Shown here in pieces: positions 34,043 through 45,800 of a DNA stretch of 64,000 bases; the stretch's first letter is position 1, and each line of letters opens with the position of its first letter. Source of the DNA: Tillandsia leiboldiana (Eukaryota > Streptophyta > Magnoliopsida > Poales > Bromeliaceae); assembly GCA_029204045.2 (NCBI GenBank), contig CM055081.1, forward strand, positions 1,024,765 to 1,088,764, read 5' to 3'. Below the pieces are notes generated by a model that did no database searches, was not told the origin of the DNA, and saw nothing but the letters and a program-made list of their open reading frames with translations. The position numbers and the translations under genes are program-made.

Positions 34043-35370
34043 TACGTGTTTGATTCAAGTTATATAGTATTACAGATTATATCGACATAACTAGGTATCT
34101 AAGATTTCTGAATCGAATTACTACTAATTTTGTATTACCGCATTTGATTTAATACAGTAATATAATACTAGATTATAATTTAGTAATATAATGCTAGATT
34201 ATAGTATTACTATATTTGGTTCAGTTAATAAAATTCAGTAATCTCCACAGCAAAGTATAATTTTTTTCCAAAATTACTCTTTGTGGTCGTATTTAATTTT
34301 TTTTGTTTACTAAATCATAATAAAATATAATTCATATTTATTGAATTAATTCTATTAATAAAAAATAAAAATAAAATAGCGAAATATAAAAAAAAAATAT
34401 ATAGAACAAAATTTTAATTTAAACTATAAAACTCTGTTTGGTTGTGGGATAAAGAGAGAATAACCTCCTTTATCCCACTATTTTTGGCAAATAGGAATAA
34501 AAAATGACTAGGGATAAAAGTTTAAAATAATTCTTGCTTAACGGGTTATTTTGGAATAATCCGTTAAAAAATATTTCAATCCCTCCGGAACAAGGTTTAT
34601 ACCTCAGGGACAGTCAATGAATTTTTTTTTTTTTAAATTAGTTTACCTTTCAATCTGAAACTATATGAACATTAGGCTATGTAATATGTGATTATGTAAT
34701 TATTTTTATTTACTAATTATTATTTACTAAAATATACTATAAAATATATAAAAAAAAAATTATTTTGTTTGCTAATTATTATTTTCTAAAATATATTATA
34801 AAATATAAAAAATTATTTTATTTAGGTACGATATAATTTATTATTTACAATTAAATTGCCAAATTAATTTTTATATATAAAAGGTAAGGGCAAAATTGGC
34901 ATTTTGATAAAAAATCTATCATCTTTTTTCACTATTTTTTACTATTCTATAATTTTAACCCAACACAATTTTTTCTATTCAAGAGAATACCAACTTTTGA
35001 ATCAAACGCAATTTAACTTTTATACTTGATTATCCCGAAATAGCAAGTTATCCTAGGTATAAAAAAAATTATACCTCTTAAATTTATACCCGAACCAAAC
35101 GGGACCTAAATAAATAAATAAATAATCATATTACGTTATGGGTTTCAAGAGTTGGATGGTAAAAAAATAATTTTACATAATATACAAGATTACCCGTTAT
35201 CCGTAATCTAAGATATCCACACCCTTCCTCGGTAATATTTTTAGAGTAACCTTGTACCGTCAGTAATGTTACATTACCAAACAGATTACAGACCGGATGA
35301 GCCAAAGCAGCAATTTTGATAGAATTGTTTATAATCTTAGCAAGATAATCCAAACCAAACGCGCCGCAAG
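34043..35370. mobile_element. Inverted-repeat element hosting a Q element (unit 1)
   Basis: Left end near ACGTGTTTGATTCAAGTTAT, right end near AATCCAAACCAAACGCGCC. Both sides carry the inverted phrase AGATTAC/GTAATCT several times. The Q element 34429-35106 lies inside. The counterpart in unit 2 is 38000-40495. Confidence 0.55.
34429..35106. mobile_element. Harbinger-type element, family Q (unit 1)
   Basis: 678 bp flanked by TAA. Ends AACTCTGTTTGGTTGTGGG and CCGAACCAAACGGGACC. It is shared with unit 2 (39559-40229), so it predates the duplication. Confidence 0.7.
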
Positions 35371-35479
35371 AATCATCCATCCTAACATGCTTTACTTTTT
35401 TACCCTCTTAAAGTTATGACAATCAAATTTGATAATCAAATATGATAATCATGACATCGCTATTAGGATGTCACTTTCC

Positions 35480-35899
<420 letters not shown>

Positions 35900-36134
35900 C
35901 GTAGGCCTACTATACTTTTATGAGTATAAACCTCTTTATACTCATAACTTTTTTATCTGTGGATGAATGAATGTGCAGTTACGATGATAGTGGTCCCCTT
36001 AGAATTTACTAGGTTGTTGGGGAAATAGTATAAATTCTATGGGCTATTATAATCCTAACTGCACATTCTTTCATCCAATGGATGAAAACTAATGAATACA
36101 AAAAAATTTTACTCATAGGAGTATAGTAGCCGGA

Positions 36135-36138
<4 letters not shown>

Positions 36139-36198
<60 letters not shown>
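36139..36198. repeat. (TA)n microsatellite
   Basis: About 60 bp; the unit 1 counterpart at 31578-31620 is shorter. Confidence 0.93.
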
Positions 36199-36202
<4 letters not shown>

Positions 36203-36862
36203 CTATTTTACCAACAATCCACTAAATTATAGGGGGACCACTATTATCCTAACCGTATATTTCTTTGTCTAAAGATGAAAAAAGTTATGAGTACAAAAAA
36301 ATTTATACTCATAAGAATATAGTAGCCTATATAGTCCGACAACTATGCTATATTACTCCTAATAAAAGAATAATAATTGGACTATATATATTTATTTATA
36401 TAGTCCAATTACTATTTATATAATCCTAAAAGAATAGTAATTTATATAGTCCGACAACTATCATCCTAACCGCATATCTCTTTATCTCAAATTTTTTATT
36501 TTTTCATATTTATATTTGAAATTATATTCGTTTAATATCAAATAAATTCGGCTCATTTGGATTCAGATTCGAATAAATGTACAAATAGATATTCGTATTT
36601 ATCACCCTTCCTAATTAAGATGATCTATAGTTCACACAAATTTTATACGTTTTTACCCAGATAAAATCATAAAAGGAAGCCCTGCAGTTCCAGACATAAT
36701 GTAGCCACAAATTGCTTTAACAAATGTGCATTCCCACTAAGATTTGCACCTATGTATTGCATATATTTTTATAAGTTTTGCGTATTTGTGTCGGACTCAT
36801 GTCTGATGTGGAGATTTTTTAGACGCGCATTCAATACGATTTATAGTGCATATAATTAAAAA

Positions 36863-37360
36863 GGAATAATTGTCTGTGTATCCCTAAAATCTGAAGAAAT
36901 ATCTGATTTATCCCTCTTATTTTTTTCTTTCCAATATACCCCTCATACGTTCCACCGTTATTAAAAATATCCCTACCGTTTTCCTTTGTTAAGTTAACTA
37001 GAGTTAAACTAGAGTTAAATAATAATCGGAGTTGAAAACTATCAGATATATCTATTTTGTCCGGGTTTAGGGTTTAGTGTTTAGGGTTTTAGGGTTTAGG
37101 GTTTGGGATTTTTTAGGGTTTAGGGTTTAGAATTTTAGGGTTTAGGATTTTTAGGGTTTTAAAGTTTAGGGTTTAGAGTTTAGGGTATATTTAAAAGGGC
37201 AAAATAATAATTTCACATAGATAACGGCGGCTCCAGTTTAACTTCGGAGGTATTTTGAAAAAAAAGTTGGAACGTAAGAATGGTAGTTTTAATATTAGCC
37301 TTCTAAGAGGGATAAATCTAAAAACATAAAAATTTTTAGAGATATATAGAAAATTGCCCC
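36863..37360 (+). mobile_element. Mutator-type element, family T, with ~124-bp telomeric tract (unit 2)
   Basis: 498 bp with the same 9-bp duplication AATTAAAAA (36854-36862 and 37361-37369) as its unit 1 twin. The telomeric tract at 37062-37185 has drifted in unit order relative to the twin. A ~30-bp deletion near 37235 removes the segment containing GGTACACTAACAGAG. Confidence 0.93.
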
Positions 37361-38072
37361 AATTAAAAATATATATATTTTTTATTTTATTTCTATTATG
37401 CATATATTATGTAAAATAATAAATATTTTATCTTTTTGATAAGTAGGCACAAATATTTTTTGAACAATATAAATAAATTATGCATGGTGAAAAAAAATAT
37501 ATAAAAATTTTTATTCTCATGAAAAATATAATAATATTTTATCAAAATTTATATTTTATATATAATAAATATATATTATTATATCAGTAATATTATATTT
37601 TGTTATTTGTTCCGATGTCGTGTTAATATTTTAATTTTTTGGAAGTTGACGAATCGTCGTGTTCGAATCATGTCGTGTTTCGTATTCCATGTCAATATTC
37701 ATAACGCTTTGATTTGCGGTGGCTACACGAATACGAGAGGAAGAGTTTGCAATCCAAAATTGACTTGAAAAGGATAAGCAGAGTTTAGCGGTTGAGAGGC
37801 ATTGAGGGTAATAATCTTATTAGAATGAGTTATGACAATCAAATTTGATAATCAAATATGATAATCATGACATCGCTCGATGCCTCTAACTAATAAAATT
37901 CTCTCCAAAACCTTGCACTCACATTTTATCCTAACAAACCAAATTTTCATACCACTAAAATTTACTATAGTGTGACACCCCACTTCCTTTAAGGACGCGT
38001 TTGATTCAACTTATATAGTATTACAGATTATGCCGACATAACTAGGTATTTAAGATTTCTGAATTGAATTAC

Positions 38073-38251
38073 TAGGGATGGCAATTCAACTCGTTGTTCG
38101 CGAGCCAGCTCGTGTTCGGCTCGAAATGAGCTCGAGATCGAATCGCTCGTTTAGTAAACGAGCCGAACACGAGTCGAATTTTTCAGCTCGTTCAATAAAC
38201 GAGCCGAACACGAACTGGGGTCAGCTCGCTCGTGTTCGGCTCGATAACAGC

Positions 38252-38309
<58 letters not shown>

Positions 38310-38589
38310 CTATTTAGATTTAGGCCGTCAATTTTTGTAAATTTTAATTATTAGATTAAAATTTTAATTTTTTAATTGTCTTTCAACTCTACACATAATA
38401 GTAGGAATGAAAAGTAAACTTGTTGTTCGCGAGCCAGCTCGTGTTCGGCTCGTTAATAAATGAGCCGAACACGAGCCGAATTTTTCAGCTCGATATTTAA
38501 ACGAGTCAGCTCGTGTTCGGCTCGTTTATTAAACGAGCCGAACACGAGCCGACCCCAGCTCGCTCGTGTTCGGCTCATTGACACCCCTA
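38073..38589. mobile_element. hAT-like foldback element, family H, present only in unit 2
   Basis: 517 bp from TAGGGATGGCAATTC to CATTGACACCCCTA, with an 8-bp duplication TGAATTAC / CGAATTAC (38065-38072 and 38590-38597, one mismatch). Unit 1 has the empty site CGAATTAC at 34114-34121. The two palindromic arms of GCTCGTGTTCGGCTCG are separated by a (TA)n tract (38258-38305). Confidence 0.92.
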
Positions 38590-38901
38590 CGAATTACTAC
38601 TAATTTGTATTACCGCGTTTGATTTAATACAGTAATATAATACTAGATTATAATTTAGTAATATAATGCTAGATTATAGTATTACTATATTTGGTTCAGT
38701 TAATAAAATTCAGTGATCTCCTTCAGTTAATAAAATTCAGTAATCTCCATAGCAAAGTATACTTTTTTTCCAAAATTACTCTTCGTGGTCATATTTAATT
38801 TTTTTTGTTTACTAAATCATAACAAAATATAATTCGTATTTATTGAATTAATTCTATTAATAAGAAATAAAAATAAAATGGTGAAATATATAAAAAAAAT
38901 A

Positions 38902-39518
38902 GGGATAATTGCCTGTGTACTCCTGAAATATGAAGAAATATCTGATTTACCCTTCTTATTTTTTTCTTTCCAATATACCCTTCATACGTTCCACCGTTAT
39001 TAAAAATACCCCTACCGTTTCCCTTTGTTAAGTTAACTAGGGTTAAACTAGAGTTAAATAATAGTCGGAGTTGAAAACTATCAGATATACCTATTTTGCC
39101 CGGATTTAGGGTTTAGGGTTTAGGGTTTAGGATTTTTTAGGGTTTTAGGGTTTAGGGTTTAGGGTTTTAGGGTTTAGGGTTTAGGGTTTTTTAGGGCTCT
39201 AGGGTTTAGGGTTTAGGGTTTTAGGATTTAGGGTTTAGGGTTTTTTAGGGCTCTAGGGTTTAGGGTTTAGGGTTTTTTAGGGTTTTAGGGTTTAGGGTTT
39301 AGGATTTTAGGGTTTAGGGATTTAGGATATATTTGAAAGGGCAAAATAGTAATTACACACAGATAACGGCAGTTCCAAACGGTACACTAACAGAGTTTAA
39401 CTTCAGGGGTATTTTGGAAAGAAGTTGGAACGTAAGAAGGGTAGTTTTAATATTAGCCTTCTAAGAGGGGTAAATATGAAAATAGGAAAATTTTTAGAGA
39501 TACGTAGGAAATTGCCCC
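38902..39518 (+). mobile_element. Mutator-type element, family T, with ~226-bp telomeric tract, only in unit 2
   Basis: 617 bp with a perfect 9-bp duplication AAAAAAATA (38893-38901 and 39519-39527). Unit 1 has the uninterrupted A-rich site near 34386-34402. The tract spans 39101-39326. It shows that a telomere-bearing T element transposed after the segmental duplication. Confidence 0.94.
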
Positions 39519-39558
39519 AAAAAAATATATATATAACAAAATTTTAATTTAAACTATA

Positions 39559-40229
39559 AAATCCTTTTTGGTTGTGGGATAAAGGAAGAAAAACTCCTTT
39601 ATCCCACTATTTTTGGCAAATGGGAATAAAAAATGACTAGGAATAAAAAATGACTAGGGATAAAAGTTTAAAATAATTCTTACTTAACCGGTTATTCTGA
39701 AATAATTCGTTAAAAAATATTCCAATCCCCCCGGAATAAGGTTTATATGGATTTTTTTTTTTTTTAATTAGTTTACCTTCCAATCTGAGACTATATGAGC
39801 ATTAGGCTATGTAATATGTAATTATGTAATTATTTTTATTTACTAATTATTATTAACTAAAATATACTATAAAATATAAAAAAAAATATTTTCTTTGCTA
39901 ATTATTATTTTCTAAAATATATTAAAATATAAAAAATTATTTTATTTAGGTACGATATAATTTATTATTTATAATTAAATTGTCAAATTAATTTATATAT
40001 ATATAAGGTAAGGGCAAAGTTGGCATGTTGTAAAAAATCTATCATCTTTTTCCACTATTCTCTACTATTCTATCATTTTAACCAAACACAATTTTTTCTA
40101 TTCAAGAGAATACGAATTTTTGAATCAAACGCAATTTAACTTTTATATTTGATTATCCCGAAATAGCAAGTTATCCTAGATATAAAAAAATTTATACCTC
40201 TTAAATTTATACCCGAACCAAACGGGACC
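39559..40229. mobile_element. Harbinger-type element, family Q (unit 2)
   Basis: 671 bp flanked by TAA. It is the twin of 34429-35106, with a small internal duplication of AATAAAAAATGACTAGG. Confidence 0.7.
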
Positions 40230-40540
40230 TAAATAAATAAATAAATAATCATATTACGTTATGAGTTTCAAGAGTTGGATGGTAAAAAAATAATTTTACA
40301 TAATATACAAGATTACCCGTTATCCGTAATCTAAGATACCCACATCCTTCCTCGGTAATATTTTTGGAGTAATCTTGTACCGTCAGTAATGTTACATTAC
40401 CAAACAGATTACAGACCGGATGAGCCAAACGCAGTAATTTTGACAGAATTATTTATAATCTTAGCAAGATAATCCAAACCAAACGCGCCGTAAGGATCAT
40501 CCATCCTAACCTGCTTTACTTTTTTACCTTCTTAAAGTTA

Positions 40541-41045
40541 GCCGCGGTCCAAAATATTATAATCAAGTTAAAAGATTTAACTCTGTTATATTTTAAATAT
40601 AGAATTATTCTAAATTATGAAAGTGTTACATTTCATTTTGTTTAAGCCTTGATGTCCACTCAAACACACTCACAAACAGCAGACGATGTTAAATTTCTTT
40701 TGTTAGCTTTAGCAGACTTTGCGGGGAGCTACACTCTACCCGCAGCAATTGTCGGCCGAAGAGCCACGCACTGCCCATTGTATGACCCAAGCTTAATAAA
40801 AACTCATCTCACACTTCTAGTCGGTGATTAGCTTTGAAACCACTTGTGACGCCCCACTTCTAAAGTGTCCCTAACATGACAGCGTAGAGGTGGTTGTAGA
40901 AACCGCCTCTAGTGTTGCTTTTTCTTGAAGTGTTTCCGGAGAATTATCCATTTTAGAATTATTTTAGCCCTTACATGCCCTCTTAATTTTTTTGGGACTA
41001 ACCACTACCCAAAATATTATAGCTAGATTAAGAAGTTTGACCTAA
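40541..41045 (-). mobile_element. Diverged TRIM (family R1)
   Basis: Reads in reverse: LTR remnant (40541-40632), interior with GACGATGTTAAATTTCTTTTG and GGGGAGCTACACTCTACCC (40680-40745), primer complement GCTTTGAAACCACTTG (40831-40846), then a second LTR beginning TGTGACGCCCCACTTC. The arrangement matches the intact R1 copy at 52826-53401. Confidence 0.65.
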
Positions 41046-41049
41046 CATA

Positions 41050-41840
41050 AATATGTAGGCATTTGGTCTAACTTTTGAAAAATAATTTTAAGCCAAAAAT
41101 AATTTTTAACTTAATAGAGTATTTGATAAATTCATTTTCAAAATCTGATTCTAATTTTTAAAATTAGTTTTATAATTTTCAAGGCCAAAATCAAAAGCAG
41201 TTAAAACCTATTTCTTCAAATCTAATTCTAATTCTGAACTTAAATTTTAAAATTTAATTTTATTTTAGATTTAAATTCAAATTTATATTTTATATTTTAT
41301 ATTTTATATTTTAAATTTTAACATTTAAATTTTAAATTTCAAAATTATAAATCTCAAATTTAAATTTTAAAATTTTAAATTTAAAATTTTAAAATTTAAA
41401 ATTTAAAATGATAATTTTTAATTTTTAATTTTCCAATTTCAATTTTTTAAAAATTCAAAATTAAAAATTTTAAATTTTAATTTTGAATTTTAAGTTTTAA
41501 ATTTTGAATATTCAAATTTTAAATTTATTTTTAAAATTTGAAATTAAAAATTAAAATTTAGAATTAAAAATTCAAATTATAAATTATAAATTTATATTTT
41601 GAATTAAAATATCAAATTTTAAATTTTGAGTAGAAATTTAAAATTTAAAATTTAAATTTATTTTAAAATAAAATTCAGTAAAAAAAATTATTATTTATAA
41701 ACTATAAATTTTTTTTTATCAAACTATTTTACAAATTTATTTCAGAAAAATCACTTTCTATTTAAACTCAGCCAAACCCTATATCTTTTAACCAAAATTA
41801 ATTTTTCAAATAAAAATCAGTTTTATTGAAAGCTTTGAAA
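41050..41840. repeat. AAATTT-rich interspersed repeat
   Basis: Opens with GGCATTTGGTCTAACTTTTG, like the repeat at 8505-9400, followed by the same AAATTT/TTTAAA palindromic interior. Confidence 0.55.
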
Positions 41841-42283
41841 TCAATTTTAACTTCTTAGATATGTTCGTTGACTTTACAAAACCATACTTGTTAAAAATAT
41901 TAAAAATTATAAATTTGGAACACCAATTTCTCACAAATCAAATAATGACTCTTTCTCTCACGGTTGATTATGGACACTGCTTGACTTTTTATCTCTACAA
42001 ATTTATGAAATTTTAATCATTTTTGTCACGTGATAATTTTTTTTTTTATCTTCACCGACTCTTATTTGATAAAATATCATCACTTTTCCTTTCCTAATGA
42101 TACGACTTTTTCTCTCCTCTTCTCTCTATTCAATTCCTATAGTCAATGTGCTATTTAATTATGTCATAACTTTTTTCTTTTTTCATCGTCATCAAACGTC
42201 ATAACTTTTTTTCGGAACTCACCTTATAATTTTATTCCTCTCAAATCTAGAATTTATGAAAAGAGCAATCAAATCCGATCCTG

Positions 42284-42432
42284 TGACGCCCCCAATAGTC
42301 CCACATCGAATGTGGATAGAATTGTGATTGAATTTATATGAGACATGGACACTAGTAATAATAACTGGGCTTAAGCATTTTGGATTGTGATTTGAACCCA
42401 ACAAGTTATTATTGCTAGTGGCCGGATCCTTA
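42284..42432 (+). mobile_element. Solo LTR of TRIM family R3
   Basis: TGTGACGCCCCCAATAGTCCCACATCG ... ACTAGTAATAATAACTGGGC ... GTTATTATTGCTAGTGGCC is the complement of the R3 LTRs at 46325-46790. No primer site or second LTR adjoins it. It lies about 400 bp downstream of the MSRB stop codon. Confidence 0.7.
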
Positions 42433-42837
42433 TATTAAGGGTGCAATGCGAGGAGTTGTTCCACCGTCTCCTCCACCGCGCTTAGGCCGGACGGAGGGCT
42501 TGACGAAAAGAGTCTTTCGATAACTCACGCTTTAGACGTCGTCGTCATCTCAGCGGCGAACATATATAATATCTTTTATGGAACTTCAAGTCATATCAAC
42601 AACAATTTTTTCACTTTCTTTTATGGAACTTCAACATCAAGGCTCAAGCAAGGTTCTCATTCATGCAGGATTGATTCTATGAAACAAGTAGAGTTGATGC
42701 AACAACTAAATCACTGCACAAGGCCGCCGCCGTCGTCGGAGCAAAAGATTTATTTCCATCAAGCATAACACACAAACTTTATTCATCAGTTATGTTATTA
42801 CTGTCAACCATAGTAAACTGGGCACTAGAGAGATGTT

Positions 42838-45800
42838 TTAAGATGCGGGAGCAAACTTGATCGAGACGCTGTTGACGCAGTGGCGTTCGTCGGTAGGCGT
42901 CTTGAACCCCTCGCCTTTGAAAACGTGGCCCAAGTGACCGCCGCAGGCCGCGCAGGTGATCTCCGTCCTCCTCCCATCGGGATCGGGCTGAAATAAGACC
43001 CCCCCGCCCCCGCAAAGAAAAAAGAGAAAGAAACCCATCATCAGTGAGTAAATTGTAGGAACTTTTCCGCATTTATTCCCTTGCAAATGAGCAAAATTAA
43101 GTGAAATTGTGCGCGTTCCACAGCTGAGGGAGTTTAGCAAAACCAATTTTGCGTATATGGTCGTCTCTGTCGGATCGTTGGCGCTAACCATTAATCCCAA
43201 AAGCTCGAACTATTAAAAATTCGCAACCAATTCACTTAAAGCGTACAGACACAGCACCGACGGGTCTCGACCCGACTCAACCCACCTGAACGTTAGGTCT
43301 ATTGTGGACCGCAGCCCCACTCAGCTTATTAGTCTCCTGAGCCTATTGTCACGGGACAGAAAGTTGGACCTATTTTAACCTATAAATAAATAGCCAACAA
43401 TTCCCCCCCCCAACACCTGCACCGTGTGGGAATCAAACCCGTGCCATTGGCTCTGATACCACTTGTCGGATCGTTGGCGCTAACCATTAATCCCAAAAGC
43501 TCGAGCTATTAGAAATACGCAATCAATTCACTTAAAGCGTACAGACACAGCGTCCACGGGTCTCGACCAGACTCAACCCATCTGAACGTTAGGTCTATTG
43601 TTGGGCCTCTTGCCGTTAGGTCTATTGTGGACCGCAGCCCAACTCAATTTATTGGGCTCACCCAACTCAACTTATTAGTCTTCTGGGCCTATTGTCACGG
43701 GACAGAAAGTTGGACCTATTTTAACCCATAAATAAATAGTCAGCAGTCTCCAAGAACCAACTCAAAAGGGGTAATCGCAATTTACCATGTTCGTAATGCT
43801 TGTATGAAAAAAGAAGGGTAAATTGCACAGTTGGTCCTCAAACTGTGAGGCTGGTGACACTTTTGATCCTCAAACTTGCCAATAATTAAGATGTCATATC
43901 ACACTTTTACATTAATAATACGTTAAAGTTTAGTCAACTAAATTCGAGTAAAAAATTACAAAAAATTAAAGTTTGAGTTTAGCAAAAGAGAATGCAAGGC
44001 GAAAGAAAACCAACCGTTCGGTTTATGGCCCCAGGAAGTCCCTCAAAGAATGCCGGCCAGCCGCATCCAGAATTGAACTTGGTGGTGGATTTATAAAGAG
44101 GAGTTCTGCAGCCAGCACAGCTGTAAACGCCTTCGCTGTAAAACTTATCGTATTCACCAGTCCCCGGAGGCCTGAAAAATAACACTTATTTTACGCCTAA
44201 TTTGTAGGTACGATTTTGGCTAAACTCATTTATGCACATCATTTAGATATTAGAAACGGAGAACATGAGTTAGTGTTTTTCTTTTGGCTAAATTACATAA
44301 AACCTCCCTGTAATATCCCGCTTTTTCACTTTGCCCCCGTCTTTTAAAAGCCTACATTTTGCTCCCTCGTAATTACCGAAATATGCATTTATCCCTCCCG
44401 CCGTCACCATTCCGTGAGTGAACCGTCAATTTTTAAAAAAATATTATTAGATATACCCAAAATACCCTTCAAAAATGGCAGAAAACAAGCTAAAACCCAT
44501 TCTCTCCAATATAAGGTAAGGACATTTTCGTCAATTTATCTCATCCGTTAACGCTGTTGCCCTCTAAAGACAATTCGGTAATTACGAGGGGACAAAATAT
44601 AGGCTTTTAAAAAATAGGAGGACAAAATGAAAAAACAGAATATTACAGGGAGGTTTTCTGTAATTTAGCCTTTTCTTTTACTTAGTAAAACTGCAGCTCA
44701 GATTGAAAGCTTCTTCTACTAAAACTGCAGCTCAAAGTAGTTGGTCTCGAATCAGCTTTCGGTTCTAGATGCAAATTAATGAGAATCACGAATCATCGAA
44801 ATCTAATTCACTTCATCTATCGCTATGCACATGAAAATCTTCAATGAATTCACATGAAAACACTAAGCAAGCATGGAGGGGGGGGGGGGGGGGGGGGGGG
44901 GGGGAAGAAGTTTCTATCCGTAAGTCCGAGATGCAAATCAAACAAAAGATGGGACGACAAAAGCTAAAAAACAAATCTGATACACAAGTAGAGGATTTTC
45001 AGCTAATGAAAGATTTACCACCAAAATTAACAGATTTCAAGCATTCCATTTAGCAGGTAAAATTAAAGACTTTAGCATCAAACATAAAAAGAAAATTTTA
45101 AGATCAAAAGCTTCAGAGCACAAATTCTGTGATTCAACAGAGAGCACACGAAATAGGCGAAAATGTATGGAGACAACCGTCAGCAATAGGAAAGCAATGT
45201 GACGACGCCTCCACTTTTGATTGTTTTGGTTTGAATTATTTTCAGATTCCCAGATTCTGTGACTAAGCAAATAGGAAAGGAAAAAAAAAAAAAAAAAATT
45301 GTGCTCCATTTCATAAATAAAACTCTAGAATTCGTTAAAATCAATAGCTCCAATTAACTAAGACTGTAGTTCCCTTAAATGAAAAAGTGTTCAGAACAGT
45401 TAAATTTAGTAGAATGGCTGTTCGATTTGGTAAAATCCGGAATTCAATTAATGAGAATAATTAAAATAAAAAAATATTTCATCAGAATCAATGGCCTGTA
45501 GTTGAGGGGGTCTATGTAAAGTTTTGCTGACAAAATTTTGCAATGATATCTTTCAGCATACAAATGCTGAAAAATTTTGAGAGTGCAGTTTTTCAAAGCC
45601 TGCTGCAAGCTTAAACAAAGTATTACTCTTCTATAAAAGACTTAGTCTTCTCCTATCAAGTATTGAACTCCATACAATGCACAGCCCAAAGAAGATTAAT
45701 ATACAAGATATATAATTTTAAAAAAATGCCACAAACCAACTATAAAATTAAAGATCAAATTTAAAATTATATAGTCTAATTTTGGTGGCCACATGCTTGG

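Larger units (their letters stand above)
31047..35417 (+). repeat. Segmental duplication, unit 1 (4.4 kb)
   Basis: Collinear with unit 2 (35461-40540) from GGTGTCAC.CTCCTATCTGATG to CTTTACTTTTTTACC.TCTTAAAGTTA. Shared landmarks in order: TRIM R3 pieces, ATAGCGTAGG.CTACTATACT, a T element, the AATCGTCGTGTTCGAATCATG stretch, the GATAATCAAATATGATAATCA stretch, and a Q element. It alone carries a G MITE (33654-34006) and lacks unit 2's H and T insertions. Confidence 0.93.

Noticed and set aside
42279..42436. GATCC on both sides of the R3 solo LTR taken as a target duplication
   Set aside because: The right GATCC aligns with the normal end of the LTR (GGCCGGACCGTTACA in other copies), so the match is coincidental.
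43420..43463. tRNA-like sequence (GGGAATCAAACCC, GGCTCTGATACCA)
   Set aside because: It is the primer-binding site of a TRIM, complementary to the 3' end of initiator tRNA-Met. No tRNA cloverleaf can be assembled around it.
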